From the NCBI GenBank assembly GCA_020630195.1, contig JAHDBV010000012.1:19927-61555 (forward strand): a DNA stretch of 41,629 nt, in the 5' to 3' direction. Every line of letters begins with the position of its first letter. Position 1 is the first letter of the stretch. The notes under the pieces are model-generated. The model ran no database searches. It was not told the DNA's origin and saw only the letters and a list, made by a program, of their open reading frames with translations. The translations under genes were made by a program, and so were the position numbers. Shown one piece after another: positions 1 through 8,573 of this stretch. Source of the DNA: Acidimicrobiales bacterium. GTDB taxonomy: Bacteria; Actinomycetota; Acidimicrobiia; Acidimicrobiales; SZUA-35.

Positions 1-1
1 G

Positions 2-751
2 CTGCATCCCGACTGGGAGACCCGCGACACCTCGTCGCTCCAGGGCATGGGTGGTGGCGGTGCGCCGCTGCAGCCCGACCTGGTCGAGAAGATCGACGAC
101 GCCCTCCCCGGTGGCGCACCCGCCACGGGCTACGGCCTCACCGAGACCCACGGCATCCTCACCGCCAACTCCTCGAAGCTCTACGTCGACAAGCCGGCGT
201 CGTGTGGTCCGCTCGTGCCGACCGTCGACGGCAAGCTCGTCGACGACATGGGCAACGACCTCGAGCCCGGCCCCGACACCGTCGGCCAGCTGTGTGTGAA
301 GGGGCCCATCATCATCAAGGGCTACATCAACCGGCCCGAGGCCACCGCCGAGTCGATCGTCGACGGCTGGTTCAACACCGGCGACATCGCCCGCATCGAC
401 GAGGACGGGTTCGTCTTCATCGTCGACCGGGCGAAGGACATGGTGCTGCGGGGCGGCGAGAACGTGTACTGCTCCGAGGTGGAGGCCGCGATCTACGAGC
501 ACCCGGCGATCGCCGAGGCCGCCGTGTTCGGCCTGCCCGACGACCGGCTCGGTGAGATCGTCGCCGCCGCCATCGTGGTGAAGGACGGCGAGTCGCTCGA
601 CGAGGACGGCCTGCGGGAGCACCTCACGCCGCTGCTCGCCAAGTTCAAGATCCCCGAGACGGTGATCTTCCGTGACGAGCCGATCCCGCAGAACGCCAAC
701 GGCAAGTTCCTGAAGCGGGCGCTCCGCGACGAGATCATCGGCGCCGGCTGA
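2..751 (+). CDS. Acyl-CoA synthetase / AMP-dependent ligase, C-terminal part (5' truncated by window)
   Basis: The reading frame is open from base 2, so the gene starts outside the window; the first ATG at 47 lies inside the conserved core and is not the start. The protein shows the ANL-superfamily core GYGLTETHG, then GWFNTGDIARIDEDGF with the adenylate-binding Asp, the hinge region DRAKDMVLRGGENVY, and the C-terminal lid ending NANGKFLKR, whose Lys is the expected adenylation-step catalytic residue. Such enzymes make acyl-AMP from a carboxylate and ATP and then the acyl-CoA thioester. The substrate cannot be read from the fragment; fatty acid or aryl acid are both possible. It is convergent with ribH across a strong hairpin. 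Confidence 0.9.
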   Translation: MHPDWETRDTSSLQGMGGGGAPLQPDLVEKIDDALPGGAPATGYGLTETHGILTANSSKLYVDKPASCGPLVPTVDGKLVDDMGNDLEPGPDTVGQLCVKGPIIIKGYINRPEATAESIVDGWFNTGDIARIDEDGFVFIVDRAKDMVLRGGENVYCSEVEAAIYEHPAIAEAAVFGLPDDRLGEIVAAAIVVKDGESLDEDGLREHLTPLLAKFKIPETVIFRDEPIPQNANGKFLKRALRDEIIGAG

Positions 752-787
752 CCGCCGTTCGCCTCGCTGGCGCTCGGCTCACTTCCA

Positions 788-813
788 CAGTTCCTCGCTT
801 GCGCTCGGAACTG
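788..813. repeat. Short inverted repeat after the synthetase gene
   Basis: CAGTTCC (788-794) and GGAACTG (807-813) are perfect inverted copies with a 12-nt spacer. They lie just upstream of the larger terminator-like hairpin and may assist it. The role is inferred only from position. Confidence 0.4.
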
Positions 814-818
814 CCGCC

Positions 819-848
819 ACCGTCCGGGTCCTTCGGGGCCCGGACGGT
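819..848. terminator. Bidirectional terminator-like hairpin with TTCG tetraloop
   Basis: Arms 819-831 and 836-848 pair over 13 positions with one G-T wobble, closed by the very stable TTCG loop (832-835). It sits between the convergent acyl-CoA synthetase and ribH genes. There is no T-tract, as is common for high-GC actinobacterial terminators. Confidence 0.65.
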
Positions 849-852
849 CGCG

Positions 853-1332
853 TCAGGCCCAGGCCTGGCTGAGGCGGGCCATCTCGACGGCGACCAGGGC
901 CGATTCCTCGCCCACGTTGTGGCCACCGGGGCCTTCCGAGCGGGCCAGGGCCTGCTCGTCGTTCTCGACGGTGACGAGGCCGAACGCACAGGGCACACCG
1001 GTGCTGAGCTGCACCTGCTGGAGCCCCTCGGCAGCACCCTCCGACACGAGCTCGTAGTGGGTCGTCTCGCCCCGGATCACGGCGCCGATCGCGACGATGG
1101 CATCGGCCCGACCCGAGTGGGCCACGATCCGTGCCGCCATCGGGATCTCGAAGCTGCCCGGCACGGTGACCGTCTCGACCTCGGTGACCCCGAGATCGGC
1201 GAGGCCGCGTGCCACGCCGTCGGCCAGTCGTTGCACGATCTCGGCGTTCCATCGGGCCCGCACGATCACCACCCGGAGCCCGGCTCCGTCGAGGTCGTCG
1301 GGAACATCGGCACGCAGGTCTCCGGAAGCCAT
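853..1332 (-). CDS. ribH: 6,7-dimethyl-8-ribityllumazine synthase
   Basis: The 159-aa product has the normal length for lumazine synthase, which condenses 5-amino-6-ribitylamino-uracil with 3,4-dihydroxy-2-butanone 4-phosphate in riboflavin synthesis. Visible family motifs are RWN near residues 27-29, PGSFEIP at 58-64, GAVIRGETTH at 83-92 with the catalytic His at 92, and a C-terminal GHNVGEESA segment. The ATG start is preceded by TAGCCT six bases upstream and no Shine-Dalgarno, suggesting a leaderless transcript. No other riboflavin genes are next to it. The ANT-like gene lies 45 nt upstream on the same strand. Confidence 0.95.
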   Translation of the reverse strand: MASGDLRADVPDDLDGAGLRVVIVRARWNAEIVQRLADGVARGLADLGVTEVETVTVPGSFEIPMAARIVAHSGRADAIVAIGAVIRGETTHYELVSEGAAEGLQQVQLSTGVPCAFGLVTVENDEQALARSEGPGGHNVGEESALVAVEMARLSQAWA

Positions 1333-1338
1333 GGGCTC

Positions 1339-1344
1339 AGGCTA
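1339..1344 (-). promoter_or_regulatory. Leaderless -10 box of ribH
   Basis: TAGCCT on the minus strand ends six bases before the ribH ATG. It fits the TANNNT actinobacterial -10 element of leaderless genes. It also shows that ribH can be transcribed separately from the gene upstream. Confidence 0.5.
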
Positions 1345-1377
1345 GGAGTCGGCACCCCGCGCGGCGAGGACGGATGC

Positions 1378-2229
1378 TCAGTCCGACGGCAGCAGCTCGT
1401 CGGTCGCCCATCGGGCGAAGCGATCGAGGGCCTCGAGGTCCCACCGGTGACCGTGGTGGCGGCGCCGATCGGGGTCGATCTCCGCGGCCGAGCGATAGCA
1501 CTCGAGCGCCTCGGCGATGAGCGGCCGGTGCACGACCGGGAGGGCCTCGAGCGCCCACGTGGCGGCTCCGGCCTTGGTCGGTGCGTCCGAGGCACCGCGG
1601 CGGAGCTGCGCGACGCGGCAGATGTTGAGGATCCCGTAGTACGGCGAGGCGGCCAGTCCGTGCTCGAGGATCCAGCGCAGGTCCGACTCGACGGCGTCGA
1701 GGAACAACCGGGTCGGCATCGGTGGGATCACTTCGGAGACCGAGTCCCCCGCGAGGGCGACGCCGTCGTGGCGGGCGTGATGCAGATGGGCGGGGAGATC
1801 GGGGTCGGTGCCGGTCGGTCGGGCCGTCCGAGAACGGATCTCGTCGGCACACGATTCACCGACGTGCAGTTCGTACCGGGGTGCGGCCACGACGGGGTCG
1901 AGGTCGGTGGAGGCCATCACCGAGAGCTCGAGGCCGCCGATGATCGGCCGCCGGTCGTGGGCGGCGACCAGTTCGGTCGAGGCCCACCAGCAGACGTCGT
2001 CGGCCAGCCGCTCCTCGACGATCACGAGCACGTCGACGTCGCTCTTCGGCCGCACGAACGTCCCGGTCGACAGCGAGCCGTGCAGGATCGTCGATCGATG
2101 GCCGGGAAGTCGGGTGGTGACCTCGACCACGGAGCGGATCCAGGCACCCAGGTCGGCGTCGACGTCGGACCAGTGCTGTGCCCGGCCCGGGGTGTGGTCG
2201 ACGTCGGTGCGGGGCGGCAGGTCGTCCAC
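1378..2229 (-). CDS. ANT(3'')/AadA-like nucleotidyltransferase
   Basis: A 283-aa protein with a polymerase-beta-fold nucleotidyltransferase core: GS at 51-52 followed by DVD at 64-66, the usual metal-binding pair. The C-terminal half resembles the aminoglycoside 3''-adenylyltransferase (DUF4111) family, with [27 protein letters not shown] and a late [13 protein letters not shown] helix. Family members adenylylate streptomycin or spectinomycin, but many chromosomal homologues have no proven drug substrate, so resistance is not claimed. I chose the GTG at 2229 because the frame upstream runs into the divergent purE promoter and because TACGAT lies seven bases before it. Confidence 0.75.
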   Translation of the reverse strand: MDDLPPRTDVDHTPGRAQHWSDVDADLGAWIRSVVEVTTRLPGHRSTILHGSLSTGTFVRPKSDVDVLVIVEERLADDVCWWASTELVAAHDRRPIIGGLELSVMASTDLDPVVAAPRYELHVGESCADEIRSRTARPTGTDPDLPAHLHHARHDGVALAGDSVSEVIPPMPTRLFLDAVESDLRWILEHGLAASPYYGILNICRVAQLRRGASDAPTKAGAATWALEALPVVHRPLIAEALECYRSAAEIDPDRRRHHGHRWDLEALDRFARWATDELLPSD

Positions 2230-2236
2230 GCCTCGG

Positions 2237-2242
2237 ATCGTA
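2237..2242 (-). promoter_or_regulatory. Leaderless -10 box of the ANT-like gene
   Basis: TACGAT on the minus strand ends seven bases before the GTG start at 2229. This supports the chosen start and leaderless expression. The box shares the short intergenic region with the purE promoter. Confidence 0.45.
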
Positions 2243-2291
2243 GGTCGGCCGCCCGGTGCGGTCCCGCCCCTCGACCGTGGCGGCGGGGGGC

Positions 2292-2297
2292 TAGCGT
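2292..2297 (+). promoter_or_regulatory. Leaderless -10 box of purE
   Basis: TAGCGT ends eight bases before the purE GTG start. It lies back to back with the ANT-like gene's promoter. Confidence 0.45.
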
Positions 2298-2305
2298 TCG
2301 ACGGC

Positions 2306-2803
2306 GTGAGCGAGACGAGTGACGTCCTGGTCGGCGTGATCATGGGCAGCCAGTCCGATTGGCCGACGATGCAGGGTGCGGTCGACACCCTCGCCGAGTT
2401 CGGCGTGGCCCACGAGGTGAAGATCGTGTCGGCGCACCGCACGCCCGACCGCATGTTCGCCTACGCCGAGGCCGCATCCGAGCGTGGTCTCCGGGCGATC
2501 ATCGCCGGGGCCGGGGGCGCGGCACACCTCCCGGGCATGGTCGCCGCGAAGACCACCGTGCCCGTGCTCGGTGTGCCGGTGAAGGGGTGGGCCTTCGACG
2601 GCGCCGACAGCCTCCACTCGATCGTGCAGATGCCCCGGGGTGTGCCCGTGGCGACCTTCGCCGTCGGTCCGGCCGGTGCGATGAACGCCGCGCTCTTCGC
2701 GATCGCCCAGCTCGCCACCACCGACCCCGACCTCGCGGCCCGCCTCGCCGAGTGGCGTGCCGCCCGCTCGGCCGCCGTGGCCGAGGAACCCGATCGTGGC
2801 TGA
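2306..2803 (+). CDS. purE: N5-carboxyaminoimidazole ribonucleotide mutase
   Basis: The 165-aa product carries the PurE class I signatures GSQSDW (14-19) and SAHRTP (42-47, His44 catalytic), followed by a glycine-rich [11 protein letters not shown] phosphate loop. It moves the carboxyl group of N5-CAIR to C4 to give CAIR in de novo purine synthesis. The GTG at 2306 begins the protein just ahead of the conserved [12 protein letters not shown] strand; longer frames upstream are non-homologous. The stop overlaps the purK start by 8 nt, so the two enzymes are translationally coupled and work on consecutive steps. Confidence 0.95.
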   Translation: MSETSDVLVGVIMGSQSDWPTMQGAVDTLAEFGVAHEVKIVSAHRTPDRMFAYAEAASERGLRAIIAGAGGAAHLPGMVAAKTTVPVLGVPVKGWAFDGADSLHSIVQMPRGVPVATFAVGPAGAMNAALFAIAQLATTDPDLAARLAEWRAARSAAVAEEPDRG

Positions 2804-3869
2804 CGGGGTGACCCCGCTGCCGCCGGGCAGCACCATCGGCATCCTCGGTGGCGGACAGCTGGGCCGGATGCTCTCGATCGAGGCCGCCCGCCTCGGACTG
2901 CGGACCCACGTGTTCGAACCGGGTGCCGAGCCTCCCGCCGGCGACGTCGCCCACACCGTCACCACCGCCGGCTACGACGACCTCGAGGCACTCGCCGCCT
3001 TCGCCGACTCGGTCGACGTGATCACCTACGAGTTCGAGAACGTGCCGGCCGACGCTCTCGATCTGCTGGGCGCACGCCGTCCCATCCGTCCCGGCCGACG
3101 CCCGCTCGCCATCAGCCAGGATCGTCTCGACGAGAAGGCGTTCATCGCCGGGCTCGGGATTCCCGTCGCTCCCCACGCCCGGGTCGACACCGCGGACGAT
3201 CTCGCCGCCGCCCTCGCCGAGCTGGGGGAGGGCATCCTCAAGACCCGTCGCCTCGGCTACGACGGCAAGGGTCAGGTCCGGCTCCGCCCCGGCGACGATC
3301 CGGTCGCCGCGATCGACGCCATCGCCGCCGCCCCGGCCGTGTTCGAGGCGCTCGTGCCGTTCGAGCGGGAGATCTCGGTGATCGTCGCCCGCTCGCTGTC
3401 GGGCCAGGTCGTCTGCTTCGACCCCGGCGAGAACCTGCATCGTGACGGGATCCTGCACACCACGACCGTGCCCGCCGAGATCGACGAGGCGACCGTGGCG
3501 GCCGCGGTCGACATCGCGGGTCGGATCGTCGACGCCTTCGACTACGTCGGGGTGATGGGTGTGGAGTTGTTCGCCCTCACCGACGGCTCGCTCGTGGTGA
3601 ACGAGGTGGCGCCCCGCGTGCACAACTCCGGGCACTGGACGATCGAGGCGTGCGCCGTCGATCAGTTCCAACAACACGTCCGGGCCGTCGCCGGGTGGCC
3701 GCTCGGCGACGGGCGTCGCCACGACGACGCCGTGATGACGAACCTGATCGGCGACGACGTCGAGGCATGGACCGAGCTCGCCACCCGCCCCGGAGTCGGT
3801 ATCCATCTCTACGGCAAGGGCGAGGCCCGACCGGGCCGCAAGATGGGCCACGTCACCCGGCTCGTCTGA
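2796..3869 (+). CDS. purK: N5-carboxyaminoimidazole ribonucleotide synthetase
   Basis: A 357-aa ATP-grasp enzyme that uses ATP and bicarbonate to convert AIR to N5-CAIR, the substrate of PurE. Visible are the N-terminal [12 protein letters not shown] loop (15-26), the ATP-grasp lysine strand [14 protein letters not shown], and the active-site [16 protein letters not shown]. The GTG at 2796 is favoured by GAGGAA seven bases upstream inside purE; a GTG at 2808 is an alternative. It forms a two-gene operon with purE. Confidence 0.95.
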   Translation: MADGVTPLPPGSTIGILGGGQLGRMLSIEAARLGLRTHVFEPGAEPPAGDVAHTVTTAGYDDLEALAAFADSVDVITYEFENVPADALDLLGARRPIRPGRRPLAISQDRLDEKAFIAGLGIPVAPHARVDTADDLAAALAELGEGILKTRRLGYDGKGQVRLRPGDDPVAAIDAIAAAPAVFEALVPFEREISVIVARSLSGQVVCFDPGENLHRDGILHTTTVPAEIDEATVAAAVDIAGRIVDAFDYVGVMGVELFALTDGSLVVNEVAPRVHNSGHWTIEACAVDQFQQHVRAVAGWPLGDGRRHDDAVMTNLIGDDVEAWTELATRPGVGIHLYGKGEARPGRKMGHVTRLV

Positions 3870-3906
3870 GCGCTCGCCGACTGGCAGACGCCGTCGGGCG
3901 TGACCC

Positions 3907-5850
3907 ATGGTGGCGGGCATGGCCGCCGCACCCGATCTCTCCGGCATCGTCGCCGCCACCCCCGCGCAACGCCGGGCCGCCGTCGACGCCGCCTACCTCC
4001 CGCCGCTGCTCCCGGCACTCGTCGCCCTCACCGGCGACCTCACGCTGCTCCGGGACGAGTTCCGCCCCGACCCCGACCTGATCCGCGAGGAGCAGGGCGG
4101 GCTCACCGCGGAGCAGCAGGACGGCATCCGCACACTGGCGGCGGGTGTGCTCGACGAGCTCGCGGCGGGCACCCGTGCCCCCGCTCCGCTCGACCCCGAC
4201 GCCTACGCGCCGCTGCTCGCCCACGTGGTCGGTGCCCCGATCCCCGACGACTACCTCCCGCTCGTCCGTGAGGAACTCGGCGGCGGTGCCGACGGAGTCG
4301 ACCTGCGCACGCCCGACTGGACCGTGGCCGAGGTGGCACCGGAGCGCCGGCTGCGGGTCGTGATCGTCGGGGCCGGGATGAGCGGCATCCTCGCGGCACA
4401 CCGCTTCGTCCAACTCGGCGCCGAGGTGACGGTGTTCGAGAAGAACGACGACGTCGGTGGCACCTGGCTCGAGAACACCTACCCGGGGTGTCGGGTGGAC
4501 GTCAGCAACCACTTCTACAGCTACTCCTTCGTGCAGAAGCCCGACTGGCCGCTGCACTTCTCGTCCCGTGACGTGCTGCTCGACTACTTCCGCCAATGCG
4601 CCGACGACTTCGGGATCCGCGACCGGATCCGCTTCCGGACCGAGGTCACCTCCGCCACCTGGGACGATGGCGACGGGGTGTGGCGCCTCGCCATCCGTGG
4701 CGAGGCGGGCGACGCCGAACTCGAGGCCGACGTGGTGATCTCCGCCGTCGGCCAGCTCAACCAGCCCCGCTACCCGGACGTGCCGGGTCGGGACACCTTC
4801 GCCGGCCCCTCGTTCCACTCCGCCCGGTGGGACCCGACCGTCGATCTCGACGGCCGGCGACTCGTCGTCATCGGGACCGGCGCGTCGGCCGCCCAGTTCA
4901 TCCCCGTCGTCGCCGACCGGGCGGCGTCGACCACGATCGTGCAGCGCACGGCGCCGTGGTTCATCCCCACGCCGGACTACCACGAGGAGGTGCCCGAGCC
5001 GCTGCGCTGGTTGTTCGAGCACGTGCCCGGCGCCAACCAGTGGCACCGGTTCTGGTTGTTCTGGCGCTCGGCCGAGGGGCTGTTGCCGTACGCCGCGGTC
5101 GACACCGACTGGGACGGCGGGGAACGGTCGGTCTCGGCGGCCAACGAGGAGATCCGGGCGTTGCTCCAGATGTACCTCGACGTCGTCTTCGCCGAGCGGC
5201 CCGACCTGCTCGAACAGTGCACGCCCGACTACCCGCCGCTCGCCAAGCGGTTCATCCGCGACAACGGCGCCTGGCCGGCGACGTTGCAGCGCGACGACGT
5301 CGACCTCGTCTCGGGCACGGTCGCCGCGATCCGACCCGACGGGGTCGAGCTCGCCGACGGAACCCACCTGCCCGCGGAGGTGATCATCTACGGCACCGGG
5401 TTCCGTGCCTCGGAGTTCCTGACCCCGATGACGGTGACCGGGCGGGACGGGGTCGATCTGCACGAGCAGTGGGCGGGTGACGCCCGCGCCCACCTCGGGG
5501 TGGCGATGCCGAACTTCCCGAATTTCTTCGCCCTCTACGGGCCGAACACCAACATCGTCGTGAACGGGTCGATCATCTTCTTCACCGAAGCCGAGGTGCA
5601 TCTCGTGACCGAGCTGTGCCGGCTCCTGCTCACCGAGGACAAGCGCTCGATCGAGGTGCGGGCCGACGCCCACGACACCTACAACGCCGAGATCGACGAG
5701 CGGAACCTCGCCATGGCCTGGGGCGCCTCGTCGGTGAGCTCCTGGTACAAGGCCGCGTCGGGCCGTGTGGCGCAGAACTGGCCGGGCTCGCTGCTCGAGT
5801 TCTGGCAGCGCACCCGTGAGCCCGAGCGCGACGCCTACATCCTGCGCTGA
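3907..5850 (+). CDS. Baeyer-Villiger monooxygenase (HAPMO-like flavoprotein)
   Basis: A 647-aa class B flavin monooxygenase. It has an ~140-aa N-terminal extension, an FAD Rossmann motif GAGMSG (155-160), the exact Baeyer-Villiger fingerprint FxGxxxHxxxW at 298-308 (FAGPSFHSARW), and an NADPH Rossmann motif GTGASA (323-328). The size and N-terminal extension match 4-hydroxyacetophenone monooxygenase-type enzymes, which insert oxygen next to a ketone to give an ester or lactone. The actual ketone cannot be predicted. An in-frame ATG at 3919 could be the real start. It sits alone, convergent with the PAP2 gene. Confidence 0.88.
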   Translation: MVAGMAAAPDLSGIVAATPAQRRAAVDAAYLPPLLPALVALTGDLTLLRDEFRPDPDLIREEQGGLTAEQQDGIRTLAAGVLDELAAGTRAPAPLDPDAYAPLLAHVVGAPIPDDYLPLVREELGGGADGVDLRTPDWTVAEVAPERRLRVVIVGAGMSGILAAHRFVQLGAEVTVFEKNDDVGGTWLENTYPGCRVDVSNHFYSYSFVQKPDWPLHFSSRDVLLDYFRQCADDFGIRDRIRFRTEVTSATWDDGDGVWRLAIRGEAGDAELEADVVISAVGQLNQPRYPDVPGRDTFAGPSFHSARWDPTVDLDGRRLVVIGTGASAAQFIPVVADRAASTTIVQRTAPWFIPTPDYHEEVPEPLRWLFEHVPGANQWHRFWLFWRSAEGLLPYAAVDTDWDGGERSVSAANEEIRALLQMYLDVVFAERPDLLEQCTPDYPPLAKRFIRDNGAWPATLQRDDVDLVSGTVAAIRPDGVELADGTHLPAEVIIYGTGFRASEFLTPMTVTGRDGVDLHEQWAGDARAHLGVAMPNFPNFFALYGPNTNIVVNGSIIFFTEAEVHLVTELCRLLLTEDKRSIEVRADAHDTYNAEIDERNLAMAWGASSVSSWYKAASGRVAQNWPGSLLEFWQRTREPERDAYILR

Positions 5851-5872
5851 ACCGTGCCGGCCGTGATGGGTC

Positions 5873-6673
5873 TCAGCGGATGAGCTGCGACACGTTGGCC
5901 TGACGCTCCACGGGCGACACCGGCCGGCGACGGCGGGGCGGATCGCTCTCGCGGCTCGGGTCCCACTCCGGGTCCCGCTTGAAGGCGTACCAGGCGACCA
6001 CGACGAGCACGGCGGCGGCGAGGCCGTCGAGCCAGTAGTGGTTGGCGGTGATCACCACGACGGTGGTGGTGATGGCCGGGTGGAGGAGCGACATCCAACG
6101 CCACCGGCTCGTCGAGAGGCCGATGACCCCGAGGGCGACGAGCAGCGACCAGCCCACGTGCAACGAGGGCATCGCGGCGATCTGGTTGGCGGCTTCGGCG
6201 ATGCCCAGGTCGTAGGGGTTCGGGCCGAAGAGGGCACCGGTGTCGATGAAGCCGCTGCCCGGCAGGAGGCGGGGCGGAGCGAGCGGGAAGGCGATGTGGA
6301 GGACGAGACCGGCTGCGGTGACGGCGAGCATCGTCGAGCGGACCGCGGCGAACCGCTCTCGGTGCTTCCACCACACCCAGACCATGAACGCCGCCGTGCC
6401 GGGGAAGTGGGCGGCCAGGTAGTAGAAGTTGGCGCCCCGGATGATCGTCGACCGGTCGAGGATGGCCTGCTGGATCGCACTCTCGGACGGCAGCCCGAGT
6501 GCGGACTGCAGCTCGACCACCCGACGGGCGTTCTCGATCGCCACCGACTCGGCATCGACGGTCAGCCGACGACCGAGGCTGTAGGCGATCCACATGAGCG
6601 CGAAGAGTCCGACGTTCACGGCCAGATCGCGGGCACGTTGCCGCGTGGCTGAGGTGGGTCGGTAGAGCATCAT
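5873..6673 (-). CDS. PAP2-superfamily membrane phosphatase
   Basis: A 266-aa integral membrane protein with about six hydrophobic segments. The PAP2/AUR1-like phosphatase motifs are present: FPLAPPRLLPG near 129-139, the PSLH box at 169-172 and NHYWLD at 211-216, supplying the two catalytic histidines and the Asp. Members dephosphorylate or transfer phospho-headgroups of lipids at the outer membrane face. The substrate (phosphatidic acid, polyprenyl phosphate or phosphoinositide) is not resolved. Two adjacent ATG codons (6673 and 6670) could start translation. The tail is Arg-rich and probably cytoplasmic. Confidence 0.8.
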   Translation of the reverse strand: MMLYRPTSATRQRARDLAVNVGLFALMWIAYSLGRRLTVDAESVAIENARRVVELQSALGLPSESAIQQAILDRSTIIRGANFYYLAAHFPGTAAFMVWVWWKHRERFAAVRSTMLAVTAAGLVLHIAFPLAPPRLLPGSGFIDTGALFGPNPYDLGIAEAANQIAAMPSLHVGWSLLVALGVIGLSTSRWRWMSLLHPAITTTVVVITANHYWLDGLAAAVLVVVAWYAFKRDPEWDPSRESDPPRRRRPVSPVERQANVSQLIR

Positions 6674-6711
6674 GGGTTGATCACAACACCGGGGAACCCG
6701 TTCGTCATCCG

Positions 6712-6727
6712 CCGATCGTCGGATCGG
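6712..6727. repeat. Inverted repeat upstream of the PAP2 gene
   Basis: CCGATC-gtcg-GATCGG lies about 40 bp upstream of the PAP2 start in the 166-bp gap before ald. It is an operator candidate by position only. The rest of the gap is comparatively AT-rich and holds no gene I can support. Confidence 0.35.
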
Positions 6728-6839
6728 AGGTCGTCCGAGCGGGTGATTCGGTGAGCATCTACGAATACCAGATGCCGAGACGAATATCGACCTTCTTTGC
6801 GACCTTGGGTCGCATACCCCGTCGTCGAGGGGCCGAACG

Positions 6840-7961
6840 TCAGGCCGCGAGCGCCTCGGCCGGCGTGATCGACTCGAGCCCGAGCGCGTCGCCGACCGAC
6901 GGTTCGGTGAGGCGACCGTCGTGCACGTTGAGGCCCGGCAGGAGCAGCTCGTCGGCGAGCAGTGCGTCGCGGGTGCCGCGCTCGGCGAGGGCGATCGTGT
7001 GGCGCAGCGTGGCGTGGTTGAGGGCCGCCGTCGAGGTGCGGGGCACGGCGCCGGGCATGTTGGCCACGCAGTAGTGGACGACCCCGTCGACCACGTAGGT
7101 CGGGTCGGTGTGGGTGGTGGCCCGGGAGGTCTCGAAGCAGCCGCCCTGGTCGATGGCGACGTCGACGACGACCGAACCCGGCCGCATGGCGGTGATCATC
7201 TCGGCGGTCACCAGCTTCGGGGCGGAGGCGCCGGGGATCAGGACGGCGCCGATGACGAGGTCGCTGTCGATCACGGCCTCTTCGAGGCTGGCCTTCGTCG
7301 AGTAGAGCGTGCTGATCGCCGGACCGAAGCGGGCCGACAGGGCCTCGAGGGTGTCGGTGTTGGTGTCGAGCACCGTGACGTGGGCGCCGAGGCCGATGGC
7401 CATCTCCATCGCGTGGCGGCCGACGGTGCCGCCGCCGATGACGGTGACCTCGGCGGGGGCCACACCGGGCACACCACCGAGCAGGACGCCGGCACCACCG
7501 TTGGGCGACTCGAGGGCCGTGGCGCCGGCCTGGATCGAGAGGCGTCCGGCGACCTGGGACATCGGGGCGAGCAGCGGGAGGCCACCGTGGGCGTCGCGCA
7601 CGGTCTCATAGGCGATGCAGGTGGCGCCCGAGGCGAGGAGGTCCTTGGTCTGGTCGGGATCCGGCGCCAGGTGGAGGTAGGTGAACAGGGTCTGGCCGGG
7701 GCGCAGCATGGCCCGCTCGACCGCCTGGGGCTCCTTGACCTTCACGACGAGCTCGGCGCCCTCGAACACGGCGGGTGCGTCGGCCACGATCTCGGCACCG
7801 ACGGCGGTGTAGGCCGCGTCGTCGAACCCGGCCCCGGCGCCGGCGCCCGATTGCACGAGCACCCGGTGGCCGCGAGCGGTCAGTTCCCGCACCGAGCCCG
7901 GTGTCATGCCCACCCGGCGCTCGGCCGGCTTGATCTCCGTCGGAACACCAAGGATCGTCAT
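6840..7961 (-). CDS. ald: Alanine dehydrogenase
   Basis: The 373-aa product is of normal length for NAD-dependent L-alanine dehydrogenase, which interconverts alanine and pyruvate plus ammonium. The pyruvate-binding residues are visible: IKPAERRVG with Arg15, KVKEPQ with Lys74, and TYLHLAP with the catalytic His near 97. The GGGTVG dinucleotide loop and DVAIDQGGCFETS follow. The ATG at 7961 is chosen over the longer frame because homology begins at MTILGVPTEIKP and TACGCT lies six bases upstream. It is transcribed away from an Lrp/AsnC regulator, the classic arrangement for alanine-responsive control. Confidence 0.96.
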   Translation of the reverse strand: MTILGVPTEIKPAERRVGMTPGSVRELTARGHRVLVQSGAGAGAGFDDAAYTAVGAEIVADAPAVFEGAELVVKVKEPQAVERAMLRPGQTLFTYLHLAPDPDQTKDLLASGATCIAYETVRDAHGGLPLLAPMSQVAGRLSIQAGATALESPNGGAGVLLGGVPGVAPAEVTVIGGGTVGRHAMEMAIGLGAHVTVLDTNTDTLEALSARFGPAISTLYSTKASLEEAVIDSDLVIGAVLIPGASAPKLVTAEMITAMRPGSVVVDVAIDQGGCFETSRATTHTDPTYVVDGVVHYCVANMPGAVPRTSTAALNHATLRHTIALAERGTRDALLADELLLPGLNVHDGRLTEPSVGDALGLESITPAEALAA

Positions 7962-7967
7962 GGCGGC

Positions 7968-7973
7968 AGCGTA
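7968..7973 (-). promoter_or_regulatory. Leaderless -10 box of ald
   Basis: TACGCT on the minus strand ends six bases before the ald ATG. It is next to the inverted repeat at 7984-8012, so a regulator bound there would touch the promoter. Confidence 0.5.
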
Positions 7974-7983
7974 GGTGAGGTGT

Positions 7984-8012
7984 CGCCACACCCGATTGCG
8001 GAATCGGTGGCG
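7984..8012. promoter_or_regulatory. Probable Lrp/AldR operator between ald and its regulator
   Basis: A perfect palindrome CCGATT-gcgg-AATCGG (7992-8007) is bracketed by CGCCA (7984-7988) and its inverse TGGCG (8008-8012). It is 23 bp upstream of ald and about 80 bp before the divergent regulator gene. The location and dyad symmetry suit an Lrp-family dimer or octamer site; binding is inferred. Confidence 0.5.
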
Positions 8013-8090
8013 CGAGTGCCTGTTCGCGCAATAGTGTGTGGCGAGGGCGCATTCGACGCAACGAACGTGCCGGATTCCGAAGGTGGACGC

Positions 8091-8561
8091 ATGATCGAGC
8101 TCGACTCCATCGACCGACGCATCCTCGAGGTGCTCCAGGCCGATGCCGGGGGCACCAACGTCGAACTCGCCGAATCGGTGGGGCTGTCACCCTCGGCCTG
8201 TCTCCGCCGGGTGCAACGCCTCGAGGAGTCGGGTGTGATCGCCGGGATCGTCGCGCTCGTCGACCCGGTGGCGATCGGCCGCCCGCTCGACGTGTTCGTC
8301 GAGATCACCCTCGGATCCCAGAGCGAGAAACACCTCGACTCGTTCGAAGCGGCGGTCCAGTCGGTGCCCGAGGTGATGAGCTGTCATCTGCTCGCCGGCG
8401 ACTTCGACTACCTGCTGCATCTCAACGTGGAGAACACCCGGGACTTCGAGCGCATCCACCGTGCCCACCTGAGCGGGCTGCCCGGCGTGGCCCGGATGCG
8501 GTCGAGCTTCGCCCTGCGCACCGTGTTCTCGACCACCCGACACGATCTGTCGGATCGGTAG
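8091..8561 (+). CDS. Lrp/AsnC-family regulator (AldR-like)
   Basis: The 156-aa product has the N-terminal helix-turn-helix typical of the family (IDRRILEVLQADAG, then LAESVGLSPSACLRRVQRLEESGVI) and a C-terminal RAM ligand-binding domain containing VPEVMSCHLLAGDFDYLLHL. The ATG at 8091 follows a GAAGGTGG ribosome site. Divergent orientation to ald suggests it senses alanine or another amino acid and controls ald and itself through the dyad at 7984-8012. The AldR assignment is from context. Confidence 0.88.
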   Translation: MIELDSIDRRILEVLQADAGGTNVELAESVGLSPSACLRRVQRLEESGVIAGIVALVDPVAIGRPLDVFVEITLGSQSEKHLDSFEAAVQSVPEVMSCHLLAGDFDYLLHLNVENTRDFERIHRAHLSGLPGVARMRSSFALRTVFSTTRHDLSDR

Positions 8562-8573
8562 CCCCGGCCCGTC

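Noticed and set aside
1378..2229. Aminoglycoside resistance gene on a mobile element
   Set aside because: No transposase, integron or composition shift nearby; resistance itself cannot be claimed from sequence.
799..2322. 507-aa plus-strand ORF over ribH and the ANT-like gene
   Set aside because: It is the GC-rich opposite-strand shadow of two genes with clear motifs; the protein is low-complexity and has no domain.
3853..5673. 606-aa minus-strand ORF opposite the monooxygenase
   Set aside because: Shadow frame rich in Arg/Gly/Val/Asp without motifs; the plus-strand protein carries exact FAD and BVMO motifs.
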